Of a DNA stretch of 64,000 bases, positions 34,923 through 46,140 are shown in pieces. Each line of letters starts with the position of its first letter. Positions within the stretch are counted from its first letter, which is position 1. This DNA is from Aporrectodea caliginosa. Lineage: Eukaryota > Annelida > Clitellata > Crassiclitellata > Lumbricidae. A program made the position numbers and the translations under genes. The DNA lies in NCBI GenBank assembly GCA_020284085.1, contig JACEVL010000409.1:62001-126000 (forward strand). Reading direction: 5' to 3'. The notes beneath the pieces were generated by a model, which was not told the DNA's origin, did not search any database, and was given only the letters and a program-made list of their open reading frames with translations.

Positions 34923-35576
34923 ACTCTCAATGTCACAGTAGATGATATAAAAATAGAAAATGTTACATCTGCAAAATTTCTGGGTGTTATAATTGACAAA
35001 AACTTGAATTGGGCTGAACATATACGTACCGTAGAAAACAAAATTGCTAAAACTATAGGGATACTGTATAAATTAGGAAAAATATTAGATAAATCAATTT
35101 TGAAGTTATTATATTCTAGCTTAATTTTGCCTTATCTCCAGTACTGTACAATGATATGGGCTAGTGGTTACCCTTCTAAGCTGAAAAAACTGATAACTCT
35201 TCAGAAACGAGCAATTAGGGGCATTAATGGTGTTGGCAGATTCCATCGATCTACTGATTTATTTAAAGAGGACAGGCTACTTAAACTTCCTGATATTTGC
35301 CATATGCAATTAATTACTTTTATGTTTCGGCATCGTCATGGAATGCTTCCTAAACGTTTTGATACCTATTTTAAAACTAAGGAACAAATACATCAGTATG
35401 AAACTCGCACTAAGACTAATTATCAGTCTTCCATCTGCAGGTCTAATACCCGCCTACATTCAGCAATGGTTCTTGGTCCAAAACTCTGGAATTCGTTACC
35501 CCAAAAGTTTAAGATTATGGACTCCCTAGTCACATTCAAAATAAGCTATAAACAGTTCTTGATATCTGGCTACTAA
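34923..35576 (+). pseudogene. non-LTR retrotransposon reverse transcriptase, C-terminal fragment
   Basis: The frame is open from 34923, just after a TAA, to the stop ending at 35576 (217 codons, no internal stop). It shows the thumb motif SAKFLGVIIDKNLNWAEHI, then ILPYLQYCTMIWASGY, LQKRAIRGI, RLLKLPDICHMQL and MVLGPKLWNSLPQKF near the end. These are the last parts of a Jockey/CR1-type ORF2. The endonuclease, fingers and palm with the catalytic FADD-type motif are missing, as expected of a 5'-truncated insertion. The uninterrupted frame suggests a fairly young copy. Confidence 0.88.
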
Positions 35577-35930
35577 CCGGTTTATTCTTTTGTTTGTTCT
35601 GTTTTGTTTTATTTTGTTTCGTTTCATTTTATTTTATTCTATCTTGGTTTGAAGCACCACATTGAATGATGCATTCTGAAACTGAAACTGGAAATTTGTT
35701 ACTAATCACTCGATACATGTCTTAGTTAGAATGAATCTCACTTCTTGATGGTTAATTAATTGCTGTCCTTTGAACTACATTGTAAGGTGGACTCGATAAG
35801 CTCAGTTGAGCTTTTTTCCCCTTCCAGAATGATTCTTATGTTAAGCCAACACTTTGTGTATCCCATTATGTGAATAACTGTACCGTTGTGTTGTGACAAA
35901 TAAATTGAAATTGAATTGAAACCATTTGGA
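35577..35930 (+). mobile_element. 3' UTR and tail of the LINE fragment
   Basis: Non-coding DNA after the stop includes a T-rich TTTTGTTT run and ends near 'AAATTGAAATTGAATTGAAA', a plausible LINE 3' tail. Confidence 0.6.
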
Positions 35931-35954
35931 TATACTGACCACATACAAACACTC

Positions 35955-36145
35955 AGATTAAATACAAATATTTAGACCAACTTCAGAAAGTTAGAACAAA
36001 ATTCAGACATTTAGGTCAAATTTTAATAATCAGATGAAATTCTTAAATTTAGACCAAAATTCAGACATTTAAACTAAATTTCATCATTCAGACCAGACAT
36101 TTAAATTTAGGTCAAATTCAAGATTAGACATTGAGGCAAAATTTG
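35955..36145. repeat. degenerate tandem repeat around ATTCAGACATTTAG
   Basis: About seven imperfect copies of a 20-30 bp AT-rich unit. Confidence 0.65.
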
Positions 36146-36389
36146 TCTTTGAAGGTTCTACATAAGGTTACATCAGTGTCTAGTATGGAGACCCACTGCT
36201 TTCCTTTAGAAGAGTCTTCAAATGTATTTGCCCAGCACTCGTTGAACACTTGAAACTACAAGGCATCCACTGAGATAAATTACTGTTAAGCACAAGGAAA
36301 GGATACAGGCAGAATGCCATCCATGGAGACAGGACGACTGTTTCCTTGTCAACAGACTGCTGCAACACTATGGGTCCGTGTCTCTCTTT

Positions 36390-36728
36390 TCCCGTCTGTA
36401 AGTCTGTCTGCCTGTTGCCTGCCTGTCTGTCTGCCTGCATGTCTGTCTGTGTCTGCCTGTCTGCATGTCTGTCTGTGTCTGCCTGTCTGCATGTCTGTCT
36501 GTGTGTCTGCCCTGCCTGTCTGTGTCTGCCTGCCTGTGTCTGTCTGCCTGTGTCTGCCTGCCTGTCTGTGTCTGTCTGTCTGTGTCTGTCTGCCTGTCTG
36601 TGTCTGTCTGTTTGTCTGCCTGCTGGTCTGTGTCTGTCTGACTGTCTGTGTCTGTCTGTGTCTGTCTGTGTCTGTCTGTCTGTCTGCCTGTCTGTCTGCC
36701 TATCTGTCCGTTTGTCTGTCTGTGTGTA
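36390..36728. repeat. (CTGTCTGTGTCTGCC)-type satellite
   Basis: Over 330 bp of CTGT, CTGC and TGTC words. Long frames on both strands are repeat translations. Confidence 0.95.
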
Positions 36729-37050
36729 GAAGTGTCTCTGTCTGATTGCCAAATATTTCCTTGTAAACAGAGCCTTAATTGAGGGAGGTCTGCCTCGCCC
36801 ATTGTGGACAAAGCTCTCATTCCACAGATCAGATACAGAAGCCATGAGATAAGAAGGATGCAGAAAGAGTTATTCAATTTGTCCGATGCAATTAAGGTTA
36901 TTTAATTTCCACAAGGTCAAATCCTCCAACGAATGGAAAGCACGCATCGCATGGAATCCAATCAGAAACACGAAGCTATCCCAGATAGTCTAGGGACTTC
37001 TATAGCGCCATTATCAGAACCCACAATGCATCAGTTAGTGGTTGTTTCAA

Positions 37051-37425
37051 GTAAGAAGAAGTGCAGATCCTTAAGTCAGCCCTGAGGCATGCAGCCACAG
37101 ACAGGTATGAGGTGTTAGCGACTTCATTTTCTCAGGCTTGGCATATGAGTTTAGTTTTCCCTGGGGGTCCCGTGCTGAGAGTGCCTCTGAATAGTTATAG
37201 GCGCTTTGTAAATTATTAAATATGATACAATACGATATGATGTGAGGGCCAGTCCTCTCCTCACCATCTCATCTTCCCACCGACATTGTACGGTGAGTAT
37301 AACCGAGTTGGCTAGGAGGCGCAGGTGGAGCAGAAATCTGTATCCAAATTTCTTCCCGTGGCGGGATATGAAAAACCTCTCGACTGACAGTCCACCATAC
37401 TAACCACTGCACCATCAAGCACCCC
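37051..37425 (-). mobile_element. SINE family A copy with a LINE-tail insertion
   Basis: SINE-A runs 37051-37149, is broken at 'GGCATATGAG', and resumes near 37240 with 'TGTGAGGGCCAGTCCTCTCC' to the tRNA-like end 'CCATACTAACCACTGCACC'. Confidence 0.85.
37150..37239 (+). mobile_element. LINE/SINE 3' tail inserted into SINE-A
   Basis: 'GAGTGCCTCTGAATAGTTAT', 'GGCGCTTTGTAAATTATTAA' and a decayed (ATACA) tail. The flanks ATATGAG and ATGTGAG may be a target duplication. Confidence 0.75.
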
Positions 37426-39284
37426 CTAAAGTAAACCATTGGTCAAAGCTTCTAAGCCTTTAGAGAAGACCTTGATCTATCTCTGAAGAGCAGGAAATAA
37501 TAATCATAAAAGCAGTTTTATCATAATCATTTTACTACTACAGCATACATGGACTCATTAAAACAGAGGTGGGCAACACATGGCTTGCAGGAAGCACTGC
37601 AGTAGAGCATGTTCAGTTCATAACTTTGGGAACGTAATATCAATTCACGTTAAGGAGAATAGTGCATAAACTGGAAGCAGGCAAACGAGTTCTCACTGTA
37701 CAACTGGTACGTTTACCAAATACACCAGAAATGCGTTACAACTCCTTCACTGAGAGCCACAAAAAGAACTGCCCTTTATAACATAGATGAACTGGTGTGG
37801 ATTTGAACCCTGTTAAATCCCCCAGAGGCCCCCATCTCAGAAAAACGAGAAGATTGATCGAAAGAGAGAAACGAGATCATACTCATGTTTTTTTGCACTT
37901 TGCAACTCGTTATCTTATGACGGCCAAAAGGCATCTAATTGCAAAGCCTTCTTCTTCTCATCCTCTTAGACTTAGACGCAGCCGCCATCAAACAACAAAA
38001 ACAAAGCATCAAACAGAGGGATGTCTTCTGGCGTCTCGTGGAGCTTCTTCTTCCTTCATTAGAATAGCAGGAAATATATTCGATGGACCGTGGTATCGCT
38101 TCTAATAAATTCTTCAACCTCTTACACCCGTTCGATTCATCGGCAGTCTTAGATTTCGGATAATTGCAGGCAACCGGATCAATCCACCAGGAAAAGCCAA
38201 CCAGCCTCTACTGCTCATGACCAGCCACACTGGCGTGTCTGGCATGCTCACACGCATAATATAGTCACTGTGTCCTCCTGTCAGACATATTTTGTCGGCT
38301 GGGGAATACTGTATTAATTTTCCAGGAAACAGATGAACCCTATTCTAATAAAAGACCGCATTATTGCCACGCTATAGGCTACAATCTCGTCTACTAACTG
38401 TCGTTTTTATGACAATGTATAATAGGAGTATTAATTTTCTAGGAAGCAAATGACCACATAAATATAAAAGGTCACATTATTGTCTGACTTTGGGTCACAA
38501 TAACTTGCATAATTAGAGCTTGAAACTAAATGTATAAGCCCTATATCCTAACCCATCGGTCAGTGTCCTTCCAACAGACAGTTCAGTTGCCACACGGCCA
38601 CACTGCACTGGTGTCTGCCCCTTCCAGACATCACAATAAAGTGAGTCTCCGGCATGGATAGATACAATCATCCCTTGTCCACTGTTCGCCCTTTTCCATT
38701 TCCATGGAGAAGGACGCGGAAGAGGAGCCGGAGGAGGATGATACTAATGCTAGAAATGGAAATCGCAGCGAGAGCCATTTCCAGCTAAGACATAGAGCCA
38801 AATGTCAGACGCTGGGCAAATACACAACGAGATATTCGAGATATTCTTCGTTCTAGACGAAACCGGCTCAGCTTTTCAATCTATTTATCGTAAACAACGA
38901 CATCGGTCCAAGCGGATCGCAACCGAACAACCTAAATCAGAAATACTTTGGGTAAGACACAAATAAACGAAATCCTTATTGGCTATTTTCAGCCCCGACT
39001 TCGTTACCGACGCAATCTTTACAGCAACGGATTCCTCCGTGACTAATTTGAGATTAACTTCGCTTCAACGATTAACTTTATTGCATCAATTGGCTTCTTA
39101 CTTTATTGCATTGGCTTCTTACAAAAAGCGCAGCAATTCTGTCTTTCACTTAAATTCACCGTGGAAATGTTATCGTCCAATACGAGGAAAAGTTCTAGAA
39201 TTAAGCCAACTCGGTAGAAAATGAAATGCTTTATCAGATCTTAGACAACTGATAAAGTCCAAATATGTGCATGTAACCCTGTAC
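37426..39284. other. unique intronic sequence
   Basis: No exon was recognised. 38640-39000 is non-repetitive with scattered CpG. Paired 'TTTATTGCAT...TTGGCTTCTTAC' words lie near 39079-39120. Confidence 0.4.
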
Positions 39285-39600
39285 TTTAATCTTTGCATTG
39301 GCTTCCTGTTCATCGAAGGATTTGTTTCAAATTGTGGCTTATAGCTCAGAAAACAGTAAACTCTGACCAAGCACAATAATTAAAATCAGTTCACATTCCC
39401 AGACCTATTGTTATTCAATCAGGTCAACTCATTGCCTTTCTCTGGATGTGACAAGATTATAACTCTTCTTCGTTGACTACTTTATCGAATAATGGTCCAC
39501 AATTTTAGAACAGTCTTCCTGCATCGTTCTCTAGAGCTTGGTCTCTTGTTTGGTCTCAACTTAAGACTTTACTTTTCACTTGGCTTATCCACCACCACCA
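39285..39600 (+). pseudogene. degenerate LINE reverse transcriptase C-terminus
   Basis: One frame gives LHWLPVHRRICFKLWLIAQK. Further on another reads PQF-stop-NSLPASF then SQLKTLLFTWL. These match the order LHWLPV, WNSLP, LKTHLF of CR1/Rex-type ORFs. A stop replaces the conserved Trp of WNSLP. A CCA-rich tail follows. It is older than the fragment at 34923. Confidence 0.75.
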
Positions 39601-40284
39601 CCACAGGCTGACTTTATGTGAATTGACCACACTAGCACTTTATTATGGTAGACAATCAGCTGATGTATTGGACAGAGCATTAGACACCGATGAACGTTAA
39701 CACGCTTTTGCTCTGAAGCTACTTGAACTGCAGATGTCAAGACTGACACTATCAAACCCTTAACAAGAGTCTCGATTTAGATTTCCTTGTCTTCTTTCGT
39801 GACACATTCAAATCCTTGAAGAGTCAGCTCTGGTAAATTTCCACTCGAAAACTCTACGTTCAGTCTTGAATAAAGTAGGGGGTGACAGATTCTTGAATCA
39901 GAAATCGGTTTGCGCTGGATTTTGCCCTAGACCGCTTAATCGGAATCGGCACATTCCAGGATGACTACTGATCCAAATACCAAAATAAGCAATGTTTTTG
40001 ACCAAGAACAATTCCTTGTTTCACTAATACAAAAACAGTAACCTGTTTTGGCGACTTCCTGCAGTAATCTTTAATCCTTATCATTGAAAGTCAGTATAAA
40101 ACAATAAAATTGTGAGTCGACACATCAACAAAATGCCGGTCAGTCGGGCTTTTGAGTAGCAAACAGTGCTTATAGAACCAAATAAAAATGAATATTGCTG
40201 ATTGAGCGGATCGGAACCAGAATCGGCAAGAAATTAGGAATAAGAAATTGGTAAAAAAAAGCCAATCAGTCCCACATTAGAATG

Positions 40285-40500
40285 AAGCTTTTGACTCAAA
40301 TTTAACTGTATGGTTTTTGCTCCAAGTCTGACCAGCTTAACTACTTCTGCTCCAAAACTGCACAGTTTAACTGGATGTCTTTACTCCATAAGTGTCCAAC
40401 TTTGGCTACTTTTAACTCAAAATCGGATCAACTTAAGTTACTTTATTGCTCCAATATCGGGCCAACGTAAGTAACTAATTTGGCTACAAGCAGGCCACCT
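40285..40500. repeat. degenerate tandem repeat, about 35 bp unit
   Basis: 'TGCTCCAAAACTG', 'TTACTCCATAAGTGTCCAAC' and 'TGCTCCAATATCGGGCCAAC' recur five or six times. Confidence 0.65.
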
Positions 40501-41094
40501 TGAATGACTGGGTTGTGGCTGTGTCATTCTCAACTTATGCAAAGGTTACTGCTGAAGGTCAAGCCAAGTGAAACCCGTTCCAGGTCGCTGTGATTAGACC
40601 CAGCAGAAAGAAAAAATTGAAAGTGCTCTGAGAAAGGCCAGAGGTACAGAAGCCCGATAAAGACATGCCATTATACAGATAAGATTAGCAACCGTGTTGA
40701 GCCAGAATCACTTCCTCCAAGAATTCCATTCTAGCAAGACCTTGCAATTAGCTTAGCTCATTTGCTAGCGTTTGTTCGATAATTTTTTATTCAATCAATC
40801 ACTCACTCGTGTACTCATCCGCCCATTCCTTCCTTCGTTTGTTTATTCTTTAATTATTCAGAGTATTTATAAACATTCCTTCAGGCTATTCTACTCACTA
40901 GCAATCCATTAAGGAATTCAACCATTTCTGTCTGGCCACCATACGAACCAAGTGACCTATATCTGGCTTCAGACCACATTCAGTACCCGAACATTACACG
41001 CATTACCGTAATCTATTACGTGAAGTCTTAAGCAACATGGTCAGAGACATGATCCAAGAATCAGATGACAGGACAGAAGTAGATCACAACTTAC

Positions 41095-44000
41095 CCCTGC
41101 TGTCGATGGTGAAGAGGCCAAGTCCCGTTCCGTTTCGAATCGAATAGACGATCTGGAAGTCCCTCGGAGACGCAAGCGGATTTCGAGCATCATTGTCCGT
41201 TGCCAGAATCTGCATGACGCTCGTCCTTGGCGGCTGATTCTCTCGAACATGGCATGTGAAGACAACATCCTTGAAGACAGGAGCGTGGAGATTGTTGTTG
41301 ACATCGACAACCCAGATGACGAACGAGCAATCGGCAAACAGCGCCGGTTCGCCGCGATCTCTCGCTCGTGCCGTGATGTTGTAGACTTGCGTCTTGTCGA
41401 AGTTCAGTTCCCTTCGGATGCGTATAGTTCCAGTCAGATGATCTATGTCGAATCGATCATCCGTTCCCTCGATCAGACTGTAGCGGATCACTCCACCCTG
41501 TCCCAAGTCTGGATCTCGAGCGTACAGAGTGGTGACGACTGTCCCAACCGGCATGTCCTCCAGGACGCGTACATCGTAAGAGGCTGGGTAGAACTTTGGG
41601 GCGTTGTCATTGACGTCAGTCACTTTGACGGTCACCACTGCCGTGCTGGACAGAGGGCGCTCTGCCGACCGATCGGTCGCTACGATCAAGAGGGCATATT
41701 CATCCGCCTTTTCCCGGTCCAGAGGACGGCTAACGGAAATTACGCCGGTTCGAATCTCGATGGAAAATGGCGCTGTGTTGTCGGCGATGGAGTACGCCAC
41801 TCGACCGTTTGCACCAAGGTCCCTGTCGAGGGCCGACACTTCGAAGACGGACGAATTAACCGTGATGTTCTCAGGTATGCTGACGATGTACGACGCCTTT
41901 TCAAACTGTGGGGCGTTGTCGTTGATGTCGCTCACTGTCACCTCTAGAATCATGGACGCTGACTTGGGATTTCTTCCCATGTCGGAGACGGTCACGTTGA
42001 GCCGGTATCGATCCGTGACTTCCCTGTCCAGGTCTCCGATTACATAGATGTCGCCAGTGTAAGTGTCTACCTTGAAGACGTCGTGTTCGTTTCCCGAAAC
42101 AATCGTGAACTGCAGTCGGCCATTGTAGCCCTGGTCGTCATCCGTTGCCAAGAGTGTCCGGATTTTCGTTCCTAATGGAAGTCCCTCGTTAACCACAATT
42201 CGACTGGGGTTCAAGGACGAGAACTTTGGAGGGTTGAGGTTCTGTGAGAACTGCGACGCACCAATGGTCGAAGAAGCCTCGCTAGTTGTTCCGCCTTGAT
42301 TGTTCTGTTCGGCGACGCGTAACAACCGATTCAGTTCCTCCGTGACGAGCGTCTCGCGGCAGTTGAAGGTGGCATCTGAGTTGAGGAGTTTGCGGTTGCG
42401 ATTATTGTTGACTAAGGAGATGTCGACGGACATTGGATCGGCCACATTCGCTCCATCCGAAGCCGTGATCAAGATGCGACACGTGTCCAAGCGATCGCCT
42501 TTCAGGCTGCGCTTTGTCTTCAGGGAACCGGTCGAAGGATCCAGTTCAAAGATACCATCGTCATTGCCAGAGACGACATGATAGCTGACGATGTTCCCCG
42601 CATCGAAATCTATCGCAGAGACGACCAGTAACTCAGCTCCGATCGGCGCCTCTTTCGACAAGTAGCCCGTACAGTTAACCTTCTCGAACTGTGGCCGGTT
42701 ATCATTGACGTCCTTCACTCGCACCCTCAGCATAATCTCCGTCTCCCTTCGGAATGGACTTCCCCAGTCGGAGGCACGGATTGCCAGGCTGTACGTCCGT
42801 CGCATCAGTTCATAGTCGAGGACCTCCTTCGTGAAGATGTCGCCGGTGAAGTGGTCGATGGCAAAAGGAACAGACTCGACGTTCGACAGGCTGTAGCTGA
42901 TGAATCCGTTTTCTCCGCGGTCTGCGTCCTGTGCCTCGACCTTGAAGACAGACGTTCGAACAGGTTGGTTCTCTTCCACATAGACAATTGACGGCACTGC
43001 TCCGAACACTGGCGCATTGTCATTACAGTCGATGACATCCACTTGCACGGTCGTAACGCTGGCCTTTCGTGACCCGCGATTGGCGAGGTCCTGTGCCTGG
43101 ATGGTAAGGTTGATCGCACTCCACGTTTCTGCATCGAGGGCACCCGCAATGGACAGCAGGCCGGTCGAAGGACTGATCGTAAAGAGTCCGAGACTGTTTC
43201 CGCTGACGACGCTGTAGACGAGCTCTGCATTTTTGCCACAGTCGGTGTCCGACGCCTTCACGAATATAACAGGCGTGTGAATCGGAACGCACTCTTCAAT
43301 GGAAGTCCGGAAGAACTGCGACTCGAACTGCGGTGCATGGTCGTTCGTATCCTGCAGTCTAACCTGCACCACAAGGGAAGTGTTTCGAGGAGGAATTCCT
43401 TTGTCCATTGCCACGACTGTAAGATTAAATCCTGCCGGGGTGGACTCTCGATCGAGATCCTTGGCCACCTGGATAAAGTACTCGACGTCCTTTTGACCTT
43501 TCTGAAGTCTGAAGTGGCCGTTCTCATCTCCGGCTGCGATCGCCACTCGATCGATCTGTCCGTTTCGGCCATAGTCTCGATCTGTGACGTACAAAACTGC
43601 GTAGATCGTTCCCAACTTTCCGTGCTCTACGATCGACGGAAGCTCCTGGAGATCTATCTGTGGCGAGAACTGGTTCACTTCCACCACCCGGATCTGGAGT
43701 GAAGCCCTGCTGATCCGCGCTTCCCTGCCCTGCACCGGTCCTCGATCCCGCGCCATGACGTCCAGGTGGTGGAAAGGCTGTTCTATAAAGCTCAGCGGGC
43801 GCGTCAAGGTCACGACCCCGGTCGTAGGATGGATGGCGAATGTTTCGGTTGTCTGCGCAAAGCTGTAGTAGACCTCGCCGTTGATGCCAACATCAGCATC
43901 CGAAGCCATCAGACGCGTGATGCTCCCATGGAGACTGGCATTCTCTGGAACATCCACCTTGTAGACCATCAGATCGAAAAGAGGACTAAGATCATTCGTA

Positions 44001-44485
44001 TCGATCACAGTAACTAGAAGCTCCGTGTTTGCCGTCAGAATGGGACCGTGCTTGAATTTCACAGACGCCTTAAGAGTCAGTCGATACGAATCCTCCTGCT
44101 CCCGGTTAATCACTGTCTGGATCCCAGACCGTGTCCTTACGCGCAAGAAACAGAAGTCCCCGACTCGACGCGACTCCGCTTTGAAAAGTCGTGCGTTGTC
44201 ACCACTCATTATCGAGTACCTGACTTCCGGCATGTCGGGACTGAGGTAGATGCCCATTTTTGTGTGGGGCGTAACGTACGTCTTTCCAATGGAATTTTCC
44301 ATGATTGTCACATTGTAAACGTCCTGCGTGAACTCGAAGCTCACCTCCTCGTCTCTCACAGTGTACTTTTCCGACATCACAAGCTGCGAGGCAAATAACG
44401 TGACGAGAACAAACGAGCAAGGCAGGAGTCGCCACACGCTCTCCATCGCTACACTATTTTGGGGACGATGTGTGCCAGACGCCAT
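41095..44485 (-). CDS. FAT1: Fat-like giant cadherin, first coding exon (cadherin repeats 1-10, partial)
   Basis: This exon encodes the N-terminus of a FAT1/2/3-type (fat-like/kugelei) protocadherin, a giant single-pass adhesion and planar-polarity receptor. The reading frame gives a signal peptide (hydrophobic core about residues 18-37). Nine cadherin repeats follow at about residues 56-170, 174-276, 283-387, 391-494, 499-600, 603-692, 757-861, 864-965 and 969-1070, with the tenth starting at 1074. Calcium-linker motifs such as DTNDLSP, DVNDNRP, DINDNAP and DVNDNAP are visible. The blocks GDFCFLRVRTRSG near residue 109, VPFAIDHFTG near 539 and IRASDWGSPFRRE near 569 are family-specific. A Cys-containing helical insert (residues 700-730) between repeats 6 and 7 is also typical of FAT1. 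The exon ends at 41095 with donor GTAAGT (phase 1). An acceptor ending TTTTCAG lies at 44501-44502. Met at 44485 is chosen because TAG is in frame just upstream; Met14 is a possible alternative. FAT1, 2 and 3 cannot be separated here. Confidence 0.95.
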
Positions 44486-44488
44486 TTT

Positions 44489-44494
44489 CTACAT
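44489..44494 (-). other. start-stop upstream ORF in the Fat-like 5' UTR
   Basis: If the exon starts at 44500, the 15 nt of leader left in this exon contain ATG immediately followed by TAG, then AAA and the main ATG at 44485. This minimal upstream ORF is in frame and ends 3 nt before the main start codon. Start-stop elements are known to stall or divert initiating ribosomes. Whether it acts here depends on the acceptor being used. Confidence 0.5.
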
Positions 44495-44743
44495 GTAATT
44501 CTGAAAAGAGAAATACAAAATTATAAACTCAAATGCAAATCCTCAAAAAAACAAGTACAAGATTAAACAGAACCGCAAAAAAGATGACATCGATATATTC
44601 GACAAGCGGATTAAACGTTTCTACCCCATTCAGCCGACCGCAGCTCAGAATAAATCTCCAAACGGCCATCGGAGGCGATAGATACATCGGCCAAACGATA
44701 TTTATCTGTCGCGCTGCTGGGTGTTTTCCTAGATAGCCTCAGG

Positions 44744-44791
44744 GCCGCTCCCCAATATCCGCTCCCCAATATCCGCTCCCCAATATCCGTT
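44744..44791. repeat. 14 bp tandem repeat, three units
   Basis: CCGCTCCCCAATAT repeated three times. Confidence 0.95.
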
Positions 44792-45364
44792 TCTCATCGG
44801 ATGTAGCGGTCACAGATAAGAGCAAATACACTTGGCAACTTTAAAAAGGAAACAAGAGACTGTAGGTTATGCATTATCTGTCCTCAAGGCATCGATGTCC
44901 ACGACTTCTGCCTACATCCATCACGAATAAATGACTCCCCGAGAGTCTAATATTCTCGCTGTAGAGATACTGTATCAAAACTAGACCAAATATTTAAAGA
45001 AGTATACCACGTTTACGACAGACGCGGTGCTGCGAGCACAACTTATCGTTGCAAATTTGCAATTGAAAGTCATAATACAGATATGAATGTGTCATAATGG
45101 TCGGACGATAATCAGTCCACCCGGGATATCTGTCAGAGAACGCACTTTCAAGTAACCACCACTTCAGTTCTGACTTCGACCGTCACCTCATGCGACACCA
45201 ACACAGTCCAAAATGCAAACTCAATCAATCACAGAAAAAAAATAAAGCATAAAAATAATAGATCATGATGACAAATGAGGCTCAAGTAGAACTCGAGGTT
45301 GCAACAGGATTGAAGATTTCTTACAGATATGGACTTAAAAATTCTACAATCAACAAATCGTAAT
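44792..45364. other. unique sequence upstream of the first coding exon
   Basis: No gene or repeat was recognised. Confidence 0.4.
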
Positions 45365-45500
45365 CATAAACTCCACATTATTAGAGCGCTAGTCTAAAGT
45401 GAAGCACAGGGCACCAGCTTATTCACAAGGGCCGCATTGTGTCAGAGGGGTTCCAGAGCTGTCCAATGGAGAACCGAGCCTGGTTGCCGGAGAGACCAGA
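45365..45500. repeat. dispersed repeat E, second copy
   Basis: 'CATAAACTCCACATTATTAG', 'GCACAGGGCACCAGCTTATT' and 'GCCTGGTTGCCGGAGAGACC'. Confidence 0.75.
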
Positions 45501-46140
45501 CCAGAGAGAGCAACTAAGAAGGTCAAACGATGTTACATTGCAATGCATAAATTTCAATTTCAGAAAACATACAAGGAATTAAATCCAAATATTAAAGTTC
45601 CACCTTTGTTGTATTGCTTATCCCCGGCAGCCGGTCTTCTGGGGTCTCAGGCCCCTCACGAATCTCCAGAGGTGTTTTGTGCAAATGATTATGCTATGGA
45701 ATATTATGACGTTTGCTTAAAAGCAACCATCAAGATTGATTCATTGCATATTATGATAACAGTTCTAAATAGAAGTTTCCAGATTAGATTAGACTTGAAA
45801 GTCACCATCTCAACCATAAATTTGTCTAAAACTTAGCGATAAGATCCAGCAACTTCACAAGCAACAACCCAGCAAAAACATTGGCTGCTTGAAGTTGGCA
45901 GTGCAACATCAATGAAGACATCCCACATTCACAACAGAAAACTCCCTAACAGATTTAGCAATCACCTCTCCTCAACAGCCAACCAAAACGCCCACTTCGG
46001 TCAACCATCGAAAAGAAAAACACGGCAACCGATAAACTGATAATCGGCAGCACTCTTTCCGGCGCACAGCAGAAACCCTAAATAACTAATACCTTGACAT
46101 CTTTTCCAAATCCAATAGCGACGACAGCTAACACGATTAT
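45501..46140. other. unique sequence
   Basis: No gene was recognised. The 145-codon open frame here starts inside repeat E and has no domain. Confidence 0.4.

Larger units (their letters stand above)
30907..41094 (-). other. intron of the Fat-like gene between the two visible coding exons
   Basis: This is a 10.2 kb phase-1 intron with donor GTAAGT at 41094-41089 and acceptor TTTCAG at 30912-30907. It holds two hAT-like miniature elements, LINE 3' ends at about 34923-35930 and 39285-39600, and fragments of SINE families A, B and D. It also has a long (CTGT)n tract. No further coding exon was recognised in it on either strand. Confidence 0.85.

Noticed and set aside
36180..36877. Frames of 127-221 codons rich in Asp-Arg-Gln-Thr or Cys-Leu-Ser
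   Set aside because: Repeat translation of the CTGT satellite on both strands.
41249..44398. Several frames over 65 codons on either strand inside the large exon
   Set aside because: Shadows of the cadherin reading frame in other frames.
45399..45836. 145-codon plus-strand frame
   Set aside because: It starts inside dispersed repeat E, shows no domain, and becomes AT-rich without codon structure.
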